Source: Maritimibacter sp. REDSEA-S28_B5 (GTDB lineage: Bacteria; Pseudomonadota; Alphaproteobacteria; Rhodobacterales; Rhodobacteraceae). From it: a stretch of DNA of 55,568 nt. Below the pieces are notes generated by a model. That model saw only the letters and a list, made by a program, of their open reading frames with translations, did no database searches and was not told the origin of the DNA. The DNA lies in the NCBI GenBank assembly GCA_001626765.1, contig LUOO01000095.1, forward strand, positions 1-55,568. Direction: 5' to 3'. Positions within the stretch are counted from its first letter, which is position 1. Each line of letters opens with the position of its first letter. Of this stretch, positions 25,893-34,433 are shown piece after piece. The position numbers were made by a program, and so were the translations under genes.

Positions 25893-26059
25893 TGCTGGTG
25901 ATCATGGGAATTGTCGGGGGAGCGATCTGGGGTGGCTTCTTGGCCAGACGAAGGAAGGGAAACCGACTGGACATTCTTCAGTATGCTGCAGCCTCGGCGA
26001 TTGCCTTCGGCCTGGTCGGGCTATTCGCTACGATCCTGGTCTCGCGTCTTCTAGGCTAA
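25892..26059 (+). CDS. Small two-helix membrane protein
   Basis: This 55-residue protein starts at an ATG overlapping the lnt stop (TGATG). It has a membrane helix (LVIMGIVGGAIWGGFLA), a basic loop RRRKGNRLD and a second helix (AFGLVGLFATILVSRLL). The positive loop between two helices suggests both ends face the periplasm. I do not recognise a family. It is the last gene of the long copper operon. The next 76 bp contain no gene and no convincing terminator. Confidence 0.6.
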   Translation: MLVIMGIVGGAIWGGFLARRRKGNRLDILQYAAASAIAFGLVGLFATILVSRLLG

Positions 26060-26135
26060 CCGATCCGCTCGGAACTCAGGTCGCATTGGAAGATTGACAC
26101 TCGGTGAGATCGCGTCGGACCTCACGGCAAAACGT

Positions 26136-26594
26136 CTATGTCCGATCGAGCTTTCGTTCGAACGCTTCCAGTGTCTCATCGCTCACGTGATGCTCGATCC
26201 CCTCGGCATCGCGTTCCGCGGTTTCCTCATCGATCCCAAGGCTCAGGAGGAACGCGACCACGATCCGGTGTCGCCGTCGACACGCCTCGGCCAAGGCCTG
26301 GCCCTCTTCAGTAAGGAACACCGCTCGATAGCGTTCTCGCCGAACGAGGCCGGCGGTCCTGAGTCGTGAAATGTTCTTCGTGACAGTGGGTGGTTTCACT
26401 CCGAATCGCTCGGCGATATCGACCGGTCGGGCCTCTCCGCGGGTCTCGATCAGCTCCGCGATCAATTCCACGTAATCCTCTGCCATCTCGCTTTCATGCG
26501 CCTGCCGCACGATCGCAAAGCCTTCCGCCTGCGCCTCCGGCGCGCGTTCCACAGGTTCAAAGGTCTCGCGTCCATGTGATTGCGGCTTGGTCAT
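26136..26594 (-). CDS. mntR: MntR-type manganese regulator (DtxR family)
   Basis: This 152-residue protein has the DtxR/MntR winged helix (ARPVDIAERFGVKPPTVTKNISRL). The C-terminal helical dimer domain ends in AERDAEGIEHHVSDETLEAFE, which carries the Glu/His metal ligands of MntR. With manganese bound it represses uptake genes and can activate efflux. It lacks the SH3-like third domain of DtxR/IdeR, as expected for MntR. It is divergent from the di-heme gene, and a TTAGCC-AA-GGCTAA dyad lies in the shared intergenic region, which suggests control of that operon and perhaps of itself. Confidence 0.88.
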   Translation of the reverse strand: MTKPQSHGRETFEPVERAPEAQAEGFAIVRQAHESEMAEDYVELIAELIETRGEARPVDIAERFGVKPPTVTKNISRLRTAGLVRRERYRAVFLTEEGQALAEACRRRHRIVVAFLLSLGIDEETAERDAEGIEHHVSDETLEAFERKLDRT

Positions 26595-26622
26595 TTCGTA
26601 AGTCTGCCCTGAGATACATGGA

Positions 26623-26666
26623 TTGACAACTTATTTGCTTCGGGTAGATAATTTAGCCAAGGCTAA
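26623..26666 (+). promoter_or_regulatory. Strong promoter with overlapping MntR-type box
   Basis: TTGACA (26623-26628) and GATAAT (26647-26652) with an 18-nt spacer make a near-consensus sigma-70 promoter. Directly behind it lies TTAGCC-AA-GGCTAA (26653-26666), a perfect 6-bp dyad at the expected transcription start, where a DtxR/MntR-type repressor would block initiation. Downstream are the di-heme gene and an ABC transporter. Confidence 0.7.
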
Positions 26667-26683
26667 CTTTTGTATTGGAGGTC

Positions 26684-28567
26684 ATGGTGATCCGGAAGCT
26701 GCTTGGGTTCGTGATTTTCTCTCTGGCCGGCGCGATGGTCTCGTTCGGGCCGGCCATCGCGACACCTGCGAAAGAAGTCCCATGGCTTCCGGACACGGCA
26801 GCCTATCGTCTGACGTTGTTTCTCGGAAATCTGGAGCCGCTACCCTGGGACGACGTCGAAGCCGCCTGGTCGGAACCTTACCGCAACTCGGAGTTTTCCG
26901 CGGACGCGCTGACCTGGTTGGGTGAGAAAAGCGACATCGAAACCGGGCCCTTACTGGACGCAATGGCGCGACGGGACCGACAGTCCCTCTTCGCCGCCGC
27001 GACGAGGTTGATCGCTCTCAGGATCGAGGAAGAGCTGGGCCGCGCACTGGACGTTGACGACGCGGCAAGTGCGCAGCAAGCCGTGAGAACCGCGCGCGAG
27101 CTCTACCGCGCCTTCGCTGACGGCGTTGCCGCCGCCGATCCTGAGGCATCACGCCGGATCGGCCTTGCCTGGCTGGAACTTAACAGTAGCACAGGGTCCG
27201 CCGGTGTTCTCGGAGCAGGCACCACACCACCAGACCGCGAAACGATGGTCACTGCACGAGCGGTGATCTCTGACTATCTCGCGGAGAACTATCTTGTGGA
27301 CGACTTCGCTCTGAGGCAGCAGCTCAGCCCGCTGCCTGAGACGGCTTTGCTCAGCGGACGCGACATCGAGGTGCCACCGAGCCTGCCGCCGGGGTCCGAC
27401 ATCTTCGACCAGGATCCCCTGCCCCTGCTCGTCCTCAATTTCGAGGCGCAGGGTATCGATGAAACCGACCTGCCGCTTGTCGCTTACGGCGACATGCTGT
27501 TCGACAGCGCACAGATCTTCGGCAGCCCGGCGCGCGACCTCGGGATCGCCTGTTCAACCTGTCACAATCGCTCGGACGTGAACCAGCGTCTGTTCATCCC
27601 CGGCGCCAGCCATCAGCCCGGGGCAATCGACGTGGACGGCGCCTTCTTCAACCCGATCTTCAACGACCGGCGCGACGACCCGCTAGACATCCCGAGCCTA
27701 CGCGGACTGCGCTTCACCGGGCCTTATGGTCGCGACGGCCGCTTTGCCTCGCTTCGCGATTTCACCCGCAACGTGATCGTGAACGAGTTTGGTGGCTCTG
27801 AACCGACCCCATTTATGCTGGACGCGCTGATCGCCTACATGCTCGAGTTCGATTTCCTGCCGAATTCGATGCTGACGCGGGATGGCCGGCTGACCGACGC
27901 GGCTTCGGAGCCCGCACGGCGCGGCGAAGCGATCTTCACCCGGCCTTTCGAGGGTCTCGGCGACCGCTCCTGCGCCAGCTGTCACGTGCCGGACGGCAAC
28001 TTCCTCGACCGTCAGGCGCATAACATCGGGTCCGCTAGTCCGCCCTACGAGGGTGCGCGGGCGAGCGCATTCGACACGCCGACCTTGCTCGGGACGGCCT
28101 ACACTGCGCCATACTTCCACGACGGATCGCTGCCGACCCTCGCCGCTGTCGTGGACTGGTTCGACGAGACGAAATCGCTCGGACTCACTGATGCCGAGCG
28201 CTCAGACCTCACCGCATATCTTGAGGCGGTAGGCTCGGCTGATGAGCCTTACGAGACTTTCGATGCCAAGAACACGTCCTTCCGCCTTGCTTTCTCTGAA
28301 TTGACGACCTTCGCTTCGACACTCGATACGCTGCTGCCCCGGCGGGACGCAGAGCACATCCTGCTCCTTACGGATACGGTCGCGGCGGACCTCTCGGCCG
28401 ATGCCAGCACGATGTCCAACCTTGCCGGTCGGCCGGAGGTCTATGCACTTGCCGAGCGATTGGCCCAGGTCGGTTCCGCCGTGCGCGCCGGGGACTGGGA
28501 GACGGCAGAGGCACACTGGACCGCGTTCAGGGATGCGGCCGACACAATCGAAGAAAGGGCGTTCTGA
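26684..28567 (+). CDS. Di-heme cytochrome c peroxidase/MauG-like protein
   Basis: This protein of 627 residues has a signal peptide and two c-type heme sites, CSTCH near residue 290 and CASCH near 430. The C-terminal half follows the bacterial cytochrome c peroxidase layout (IPSLRGLRFTGPYGRDGRFAS, then DTPTLLGTAYTAPYFHDG). The N-terminal 250 residues and the last 120 are helical and unfamiliar; usual peroxidases are about 350 residues, so this is a long variant. The ATG at 26684 follows GGAGG closely; GTG 26687 is an alternative. It overlaps the binding-protein gene by 1 nt. Position behind an MntR-type box links it to manganese or oxidative stress. It could oxidise a substrate other than peroxide. 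Confidence 0.82.
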   Translation: MVIRKLLGFVIFSLAGAMVSFGPAIATPAKEVPWLPDTAAYRLTLFLGNLEPLPWDDVEAAWSEPYRNSEFSADALTWLGEKSDIETGPLLDAMARRDRQSLFAAATRLIALRIEEELGRALDVDDAASAQQAVRTARELYRAFADGVAAADPEASRRIGLAWLELNSSTGSAGVLGAGTTPPDRETMVTARAVISDYLAENYLVDDFALRQQLSPLPETALLSGRDIEVPPSLPPGSDIFDQDPLPLLVLNFEAQGIDETDLPLVAYGDMLFDSAQIFGSPARDLGIACSTCHNRSDVNQRLFIPGASHQPGAIDVDGAFFNPIFNDRRDDPLDIPSLRGLRFTGPYGRDGRFASLRDFTRNVIVNEFGGSEPTPFMLDALIAYMLEFDFLPNSMLTRDGRLTDAASEPARRGEAIFTRPFEGLGDRSCASCHVPDGNFLDRQAHNIGSASPPYEGARASAFDTPTLLGTAYTAPYFHDGSLPTLAAVVDWFDETKSLGLTDAERSDLTAYLEAVGSADEPYETFDAKNTSFRLAFSELTTFASTLDTLLPRRDAEHILLLTDTVAADLSADASTMSNLAGRPEVYALAERLAQVGSAVRAGDWETAEAHWTAFRDAADTIEERAF

Positions 28568-29442
28568 TGTCGATCCGTCTGAGCCGCAGAAAGACGCTGA
28601 TCCTGTCCGCCGCGGGCGCCGTGTCCTTGGGAACACGGCTTGCAGCACAGCAAGAAGGCTTGCGCCTCGCCTTCATTCCTCAGGAAAACCCCGATAAACT
28701 TCTCGGCGACGTCGCGGCCATCACCGGTTGGCTGGCGGATCAGATCGGCGTACCGGTCGAGGGTTTCGTCACCATCGACCACGCAGCGGCCGTCGAGGCG
28801 CTGCGGAACGGTGACGCCGACATCTCGTTCATGGGCGCGCTCCCCTTCGTGCTGGCCGAGGCCGAGATCGGCGCGGTGCCGCTGCTGTCCGAAGTCTATC
28901 GCGGCGCGCCGAGTTACACCGGCCGGATCTTCGTGCGCAGAGACAGCGGGATCGAAATGCTTGCGGATCTCCGGGGCAAGGACATCGCCTTCGCGGACCC
29001 GATCTCGGAATCGGGCTATCTCTATCCTTTGGCAGAGTTCGTCGAGGCCGGATTGGTTGCCGGGCCCGGCGACGCAGACGCCTTTTTCGGTCGCATCTTC
29101 TTCGCGGGCGGATATCAGCAGGCGATGCAGGCGATGGCCGAGGGCCTTGTCGATGCCGCCGGCGCGAGCCAGTACGCCGACCTCCTTCTCACCCCGCAGC
29201 AGCAGGCCGAGGTCATCTGGATCGCCGAGAGCGAACCAATCCCCAGCCACGTGGTGATCGCGCGACCGGAACTGGACGCAGACCTCCGGTCGCGGTTCGT
29301 CGATGCGATGATGCGCCTCAACGAAGCCGGCAACCGCGACCTACTGCGCTACCTCTACGGACCCGACGGCTATGTCAGAGCGGACCCCGCTGCCTATGAC
29401 GGGGTGCGCGACATGGCCCGCCGCCACGGGCTCCTCGGGTGA
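28567..29442 (+). CDS. PhnD-like ABC transporter substrate-binding protein
   Basis: This 291-residue exported protein has a Tat-like signal peptide (SRRKTLILSAAG). It resembles the phosphate/phosphonate-binding PhnD family (LRLAFIPQENPDKLL, then GDADISFMGALPFVLAE, and LRGKDIAFADPISESGYLYP). The two lobes bind an oxyanion or a related small ligand in known members. The substrate here is not predictable. It is coupled by overlaps to the di-heme gene before it and the ATPase gene after it. Manganese-linked control suggests it could also serve a metal or metal chelate, but this is speculative. Confidence 0.82.
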   Translation: MSIRLSRRKTLILSAAGAVSLGTRLAAQQEGLRLAFIPQENPDKLLGDVAAITGWLADQIGVPVEGFVTIDHAAAVEALRNGDADISFMGALPFVLAEAEIGAVPLLSEVYRGAPSYTGRIFVRRDSGIEMLADLRGKDIAFADPISESGYLYPLAEFVEAGLVAGPGDADAFFGRIFFAGGYQQAMQAMAEGLVDAAGASQYADLLLTPQQQAEVIWIAESEPIPSHVVIARPELDADLRSRFVDAMMRLNEAGNRDLLRYLYGPDGYVRADPAAYDGVRDMARRHGLLG

Positions 29443-30221
29443 GCGCCGCGGCGCAAATAGGCGATCTGAGCTTCGTCCATCAGGGCGCCGGGCTACCGGC
29501 ATTGGACCATGTATCGCTCTTGGTGCCTGCAGGCGAAAGCACCGCGCTGCTCGGACCGTCGGGGGCCGGGAAAACGACGCTACTGGCCGTGCTCGACGGG
29601 CGGCTTCGCGGCTGGCGCGGCCGTGTCTCTGTCCTGGGCGCGCCGCTCCATCCCGACCAAGCTCCGCCGCGCGGCAGTCGGCCTGACGTCGGTTTCGTCT
29701 TTCAGGAATTCGCGCTGGTCGAACGCGCTACAGTGTTGCGAAACGTGCTGAACGGGCGCCTTGGCCGCATGTCGCCCTTGCGCGCGGCCCTCGGGTCTCC
29801 CTTGCCATACGACTTGGAGGTGGCGCGCGCCGCACTCGCTGATTGCGGCATCGCCGATCTGGCCGAGCGAAGGGTCGACAGCCTCAGCGGTGGGCAGCGG
29901 CAGCGAGTGGCCATCGCCCGATGCCTTGCCCAGGAGCCGCGCCTGATCCTTGCCGACGAGCCCGTCAGCAATCTCGATCCCGCCCGCGCCGCGGAAATCC
30001 TGACGCTGCTGACCGGCGTTGCGCGCGCGCGTGGCGCGACCGTGCTGTTCTCGTCGCACCAGCCCGACCTCGCGCGGCGTTTCGCCGATCGCATTGTGGG
30101 CATGCGCGATGGGCGGATCGCCTTCGATGTGGCGGTCGGTGACCTGAGCGATGTCGCGATCACGGACCTCTATCGCGAAACGACTGCCCTGCAGGTCATC
30201 GGTTTGCGGGCGGTAACCTGA
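29439..30221 (+). CDS. ABC transporter ATPase, PhnC-like
   Basis: This 260-residue ABC ATPase has Walker A (LGPSGAGKTTLLAVLDG), a Q-loop (VGFVFQEFALVERATVLRNV), the signature LSGGQRQRVAIARCLA, Walker B with catalytic Glu (LILADEPVSNLDPA) and an H-loop His (VLFSSHQPDLA). It powers import with the PhnD-like and PhnE-like partners. The start is a GTG overlapping the stop of the binding-protein gene (GTGA). The motifs are intact, so a working transporter is expected. Confidence 0.9.
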   Translation: MSAAAQIGDLSFVHQGAGLPALDHVSLLVPAGESTALLGPSGAGKTTLLAVLDGRLRGWRGRVSVLGAPLHPDQAPPRGSRPDVGFVFQEFALVERATVLRNVLNGRLGRMSPLRAALGSPLPYDLEVARAALADCGIADLAERRVDSLSGGQRQRVAIARCLAQEPRLILADEPVSNLDPARAAEILTLLTGVARARGATVLFSSHQPDLARRFADRIVGMRDGRIAFDVAVGDLSDVAITDLYRETTALQVIGLRAVT

Positions 30222-30979
30222 TGCGGTCGCGCGGGTTTGGCAGCTTCGCGGCCGGGGCTTTGGTCGCGGGTGCGGTTCTTTGGTCGTTCGCCACGACCGA
30301 TGTCGAGTTGTCTCGCCTCCTGTCCGCCGGACCCCGGATCGCGGATTTCCTCGGCCGGATGGTCCCGCCCGATCCGACCGTGATGAACGAGATCGTGAAG
30401 GGCAGCGCGGAAACGCTGCGCATCGCGATCCTGGGGTCACTGGGCGCGGTCCTCCTGTCGGTGCCACTCGGGATACTTGCATCCGAGACGATGGTTTCGC
30501 CGGCGCTCTACCGACCCGTCCGGACGCTCCTCGCTTTTATCCGGGCCATCCCGCTGATTCTGGTGGCGATGCTCATGGTGGGCGCGGTGGGCCTGGGTCC
30601 CCTCCCCGGCATCATCGCGGTCGCCTTCCATGCCACCGGCATGCTCGCGAAGTTCTACGCAGAGGCAATTGACGGCGTCTCCCGCGCGCCGATCGCCGCG
30701 CTGGAAAGCGCCGGTGCCGGGTCGTTGGCGCAGCTCCGCTACGCCATCTGGCCGCAGATGGCGCCAGTCGTCGCCCGCGACACCATCTTCCGGTTCGAAC
30801 TGAACCTGCGCGAGTCGCTGATCCTGGGCATCGTCGGCGCGGGCGGTATCGGGTTCTACATCCAGACCTATGTGCGCTCGTTCCAGTACGACAAGGCAGC
30901 AAGCGTCACACTGGCCGTGATCGCCATGGTGATCGCGATCGAGGCCATCAACGTGGCCCTGCGCCGCCGGTTTGCCTGA
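30221..30979 (+). CDS. ABC transporter permease, PhnE-like
   Basis: This 252-residue membrane protein has about six helices. The EAA-type coupling loop is visible as AALESAGAGSLAQLRYAIWPQMAP, quoted here in part: ESAGAGSLAQLRYAIWPQ. A further typical motif is FRFELNLRESLILGIVGAGG, found in PhnE permeases. It completes a three-gene import system with the preceding binding protein and ATPase; overlaps of 1-4 nt join all four genes from the di-heme protein on. The operon ends here, with a convergent L,D-transpeptidase gene 34 bp away. Confidence 0.88.
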   Translation: MRSRGFGSFAAGALVAGAVLWSFATTDVELSRLLSAGPRIADFLGRMVPPDPTVMNEIVKGSAETLRIAILGSLGAVLLSVPLGILASETMVSPALYRPVRTLLAFIRAIPLILVAMLMVGAVGLGPLPGIIAVAFHATGMLAKFYAEAIDGVSRAPIAALESAGAGSLAQLRYAIWPQMAPVVARDTIFRFELNLRESLILGIVGAGGIGFYIQTYVRSFQYDKAASVTLAVIAMVIAIEAINVALRRRFA

Positions 30980-31013
30980 AGCGATCGGCGGACGCGACAC
31001 GCTTCCCGGTCCT

Positions 31014-31526
31014 TCAGGCGTAGATGTCTATCGGTGTCCCGTCCCTAACCATGGCGTAGATTTCCTCGATCTCGGGATCCGTGACCGAGATGCAGCCCGC
31101 CGTCCAGTCGCGGACATTCGTGGGGTCGATCCCCCGCCGCGGTCCGCCGTGAATGAAGATGTCCTTGCCGGGGGAACGCCCCTGGGACTCAGCGAAAGCG
31201 ATGTCGGCCTCGTTCGGGTAGGAGATGCCGACGGACAGATGGAAGAGGCTGTCGGGGTTCCGCCGGTCGATCACGTAGGAGCCTTCCGGTGTGCGGCCGT
31301 CGCCCTCGAACTGCTTGTGACCGACAGGCGCGAAGCCCAGCCCGATCGGATAGGTCCGCAAGACGCGATCGGCGCCGTCGAGAACCAGCAGGCGCTGCGC
31401 CTTATAGAGGCGCAGCCGGGTGACTTCGGGTCCGCTGTAGGTTCGGAACTTGCTGGCGCAGCCGGACAAAAAGGCAACAAGCCCTCCGAACAAGACGACG
31501 CGGCGCGGAATATGGATTTTCGTCAC
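31014..31526 (-). CDS. Lipoprotein L,D-transpeptidase (YkuD domain)
   Basis: This 170-residue protein starts with a lipoprotein signal peptide (lipobox LSGC, Cys near residue 23), so it depends on Lgt and LspA, both encoded in this window. The YkuD domain has the catalytic HGG and DWTAGCISV motifs (nucleophile Cys). L,D-transpeptidases form 3-3 cross-links in peptidoglycan or attach proteins to it. It lies 63 nt downstream of the ZntA-like ATPase gene on the same strand, so the MerR-type promoter at 33971-34001 probably drives both. Coupling of metal export with a wall cross-linker is unusual. Confidence 0.88.
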   Translation of the reverse strand: MTKIHIPRRVVLFGGLVAFLSGCASKFRTYSGPEVTRLRLYKAQRLLVLDGADRVLRTYPIGLGFAPVGHKQFEGDGRTPEGSYVIDRRNPDSLFHLSVGISYPNEADIAFAESQGRSPGKDIFIHGGPRRGIDPTNVRDWTAGCISVTDPEIEEIYAMVRDGTPIDIYA

Positions 31527-31589
31527 TGCTCTATGCCTCGTGAGCGAGGTCTCGTATGGGTCAAACGCTACCCTGGGAGCCGTGGCGGT

Positions 31590-33938
31590 TCAATGCCCGT
31601 GTGCAAGCGCGCCGCTTGCCATCTGCGCACCAATATGTTCACCGCCGGATGGCGGCGCATCTGCCTTGTGGCCGTTGAGCAGGCGCAACGCATTGGCGAC
31701 AACGAGAAGCGAGACGCCGACATCCGCCGCGATCGCGCCCCACATCGACGCCATCCCGAATGCCGTCGCGACGACGAAGACAGCTTTTGTCGCCAGAGAA
31801 ACGCCGATGTTCTGGCGGATGATCGACATGGCGCGGCGTGAATGGCCGATGAGCCACGGTACCTTGCCGATGTCGTCCGTCATCAGGGCGATGTCGGCGG
31901 TCTCGATGGCCGCGTCGGACCCGACGGCGCCCATGGCGATGGCATAGTGCGCCCGTGCCATGGCAGGGGCGTCATTCACCCCGTCGCCAATCATCGCAAC
32001 CAAGTCGTGGCTTTCGACCAGTTCCTCGATGGCCGTTACCTTATCCTCGGGCAAGAGTTCGGCACGCACCTCGTCGATGCCGACCTCTGCCGCAACAGCG
32101 CGCGCGGTGCGTTCATTGTCGCCCGTCAGCATGACGATGGTCTTCACGCCCTGCGCATGAAGGCGCGTGACGATACTTTTGGCGTCCGGGCGGATCCGGT
32201 CGCGCAGCTCGAGAATGCCGGTCACGCCGGTCTCGTCTCCGACGGCCACAAGTGTACTGCCGGCCCCTTCGATCCGGTCACGGAGGTCCGCCGGAATGGC
32301 GCTGCCGAGCCCTTTCTCCTCGGCGAACCGGTCGGAGCCGAGCCAGACTTTTCGGCTCCCTGCCCGTCCTTCCAGCCCTCGTCCCGGCACGGTGCGCGTA
32401 TCCTCCGCCGCTGGAACCGCGATGCCGTCTGCCTCGGCCCGCGCAAGAATGGCACGCGCCAGCGGATGCGATGACCGCGCTTCGAGTGCGCCCGCCAGCG
32501 TCATCAGATCTCGCGCCGAGGCCCCCCCAAGTGGATGGACTGCGGCCACCTCCGGTTCACCCATCGTGAGGGTTCCGGTCTTGTCCATCGCCAGAGCCGT
32601 CGTTCGGCCCGGTGCCTCGACGTAGGCTCCGCCCTTGATGAGAACGCCGGCCCGCGCCGAGGCCGTCAGTGCGGCCACGATGGAAACCGGCGTCGAGATG
32701 ACCAGAGCACAGGGACAGGCGATCACGAGAAGAACGAGCGCGTTGTAGACCCAGTAGTCCCAGGCTCCACCGAGGATGAGCGGCGGCAGCAGCGCAATGA
32801 CGATCGCCAGCGCCATGACTATGGGTGTATAGATGCGAGCGAACTTCGCGACCCACTGCTCCACGGGCGCCCGGCGGGCGTGAGCGTCCCCCACCATGCG
32901 GATGATCTTGGCGAGCACCGTGTCGGAGGCCGCCCTGGTCGCGCGCACCGTCAGCGTCCCTTCGCCGTTGATCGTTCCCGCGTAGACTTCGTCGCCTTGC
33001 TCTTTCGGCACCAGCGCACTTTCGCCCGTGATCGGCGCCTGATCGACGGCCCCTGCCCCATCTACAACTTCACCATCCAGCGGGATGCGGTCGCCGCCGC
33101 GCACCACGAACCGTGCATTGATGGCAACAGCGGAAGCCGGCACGTCTGCTTCAGAACCATCATCATAGAGAACTCTCGCTGTCGGTGGTGCCAGATCGAG
33201 CAACGCCGAAACCGCGTTCCGTGCGCGCCCGACGCTCCAGCTTTCGAGGTACAGCGACAGCGAGAAGAAGAAAGCCACCGTCGCCGCCTCGAAGAACTCG
33301 CCGAGGCCGATGGCTCCCGCCACCGCGACCACCATGAGAAGGTTCATGTCGGGCGACAGACGCCGCGCGGAGGACCAGGCCTTCGGGGCCACGAGCCAGA
33401 CACCGAACAGGATCGCGATAGCGAACAGTGCAGCCTCCGCCAGCGGCATCGGCGCTTGGCCGTGACCCGCGAACAGCCCGAGGGCACCGCCCATGCCGGT
33501 CTCGACGATGTGCCAGAGAAAGCCGGCCGCCCAGAAGCCGCCGCTCAGCGCCGTGAACAGCCGCTGCCGGGCGAGATGGGCCGCCTGATCTTCCGATGCG
33601 GTTCCTGCATCCCAGGGTTTCGCACTCATGCCGGTGGTCGCAACCAGTTGCGCCACCTCGTCGTCAGTTACACGGTCCGCGCTGTCCAGAATGGTCATCC
33701 GCCCGTTGATGACGTCGAAGGCCAGATGCTCTGCCCCGCCGATCTTCGGGCCGACAACTTTGTTCAGGATCGCCACTTCTTCGGCGCAGTCGAGACCGGA
33801 AACCTGATAGCTTCGCCCGACCGATGGCGCAGGCGTCGCCGGAGCGATGTCGCCGCATGGTCGATCACTTCCGCAGCAACTGTTGCCGCTCTCTTGCGGG
33901 GCGTGAGAGTGATCTCGGCGGTTGGTATCAGCAGACAT
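31590..33938 (-). CDS. Zn/Cd/Pb P-type ATPase (ZntA/CadA-like)
   Basis: This 782-residue P1B-type ATPase has a Cys/His-rich N-terminus (NSCCGSDRPCGD), one HMA-like domain (VSGLDCAEEV), the translocation motif CPCALVISTP, the phosphorylation site DKTGTLT, the SSHP motif and the hinge GDGVNDAPA. The last helices have DVGVSLLVVANALRLL, whose Asp is typical of Zn2+/Cd2+/Pb2+ pumps rather than Cu+ pumps. The C-terminus is His-containing (ALAHGH). It exports divalent soft metals from the cytoplasm. The promoter at 33971-34001 has MerR-type architecture. All catalytic motifs are intact. Confidence 0.93.
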   Translation of the reverse strand: MSADTNRRDHSHAPQESGNSCCGSDRPCGDIAPATPAPSVGRSYQVSGLDCAEEVAILNKVVGPKIGGAEHLAFDVINGRMTILDSADRVTDDEVAQLVATTGMSAKPWDAGTASEDQAAHLARQRLFTALSGGFWAAGFLWHIVETGMGGALGLFAGHGQAPMPLAEAALFAIAILFGVWLVAPKAWSSARRLSPDMNLLMVVAVAGAIGLGEFFEAATVAFFFSLSLYLESWSVGRARNAVSALLDLAPPTARVLYDDGSEADVPASAVAINARFVVRGGDRIPLDGEVVDGAGAVDQAPITGESALVPKEQGDEVYAGTINGEGTLTVRATRAASDTVLAKIIRMVGDAHARRAPVEQWVAKFARIYTPIVMALAIVIALLPPLILGGAWDYWVYNALVLLVIACPCALVISTPVSIVAALTASARAGVLIKGGAYVEAPGRTTALAMDKTGTLTMGEPEVAAVHPLGGASARDLMTLAGALEARSSHPLARAILARAEADGIAVPAAEDTRTVPGRGLEGRAGSRKVWLGSDRFAEEKGLGSAIPADLRDRIEGAGSTLVAVGDETGVTGILELRDRIRPDAKSIVTRLHAQGVKTIVMLTGDNERTARAVAAEVGIDEVRAELLPEDKVTAIEELVESHDLVAMIGDGVNDAPAMARAHYAIAMGAVGSDAAIETADIALMTDDIGKVPWLIGHSRRAMSIIRQNIGVSLATKAVFVVATAFGMASMWGAIAADVGVSLLVVANALRLLNGHKADAPPSGGEHIGAQMASGALAHGH

Positions 33939-33970
33939 GAACGGACCTCTAGAGTCGGGTTGTTCAGGAA

Positions 33971-34001
33971 AACATAATTCCTACAGTACCTAGAGGTTCA
34001 A
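33971..34001 (-). promoter_or_regulatory. MerR-type metal promoter for the ZntA-like ATPase
   Basis: On the minus strand TTGAAC (33996-34001) and TATGTT (33971-33976) are separated by 19 nt. The spacer reads CTCTAGGTACTGTAGGAAT and holds the dyad CTCTAG/CTGTAG. It lies 33 nt before the ATPase start. Its sequence agrees with the sites at 17431, 18640 and 35220, so one regulator may serve all. Confidence 0.8.
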
Positions 34002-34104
34002 GAACATTAATTGATGGTTCTCCGGAACGCTTTCTTGCTATGTGTCGTCGGAAAGAGGCTGGCCATCTGTTGCTGCCAGACCGACAAAAGAGGAAGGAAA
34101 TTCA

Positions 34105-34389
34105 ATGCGGCCGGTACTATCAAAGCAAAACGTGATGATCGGAGCCACACTGTTGTTCACCGCAGGGTGTGCCATCCCTCCAAGCAGCGGGAGCGAAGCG
34201 GCGAACGCTATCGGCAATATTCCCGATCGCGTCGTGGCAATGGCGGCGCCCGACCAGGATATTTCCACCGCGCGCCTTGTGCCGGACGACGGCTGTTACT
34301 GGTACGAGCACAGCGGGCCGGTTGAGACGACCTTGGTTCCGCTACGCACGCCTAACGGCAGTCGGATCTGCACCGCGCGGGAAAGCTGA
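34105..34389 (+). CDS. Small predicted lipoprotein
   Basis: This 94-residue protein has a signal peptide with a lipobox-like FTAGC (Cys near residue 22) and an excellent AGGAAGGA ribosome site. The mature part is short and contains DDGCYWYEHSGPVETTLVPLR and a late Cys in GSRICTARES, so one disulfide is possible. I do not recognise the family. It stands alone between the divergent ZntA-like gene and a convergent L,D-transpeptidase gene. Maturation would use the lipoprotein enzymes also encoded in this island. Confidence 0.7.
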   Translation: MRPVLSKQNVMIGATLLFTAGCAIPPSSGSEAANAIGNIPDRVVAMAAPDQDISTARLVPDDGCYWYEHSGPVETTLVPLRTPNGSRICTARES

Positions 34390-34433
34390 GCCCTTCGGCA
34401 GACCGTCGAAGCGCCGGCCAAGTGCGCATGCGC

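Noticed and set aside
32535..33977. Plus-strand open frame of 480 residues
   Set aside because: It is antisense to the well-supported ZntA-like ATPase and its translation shows no domain or membrane pattern.
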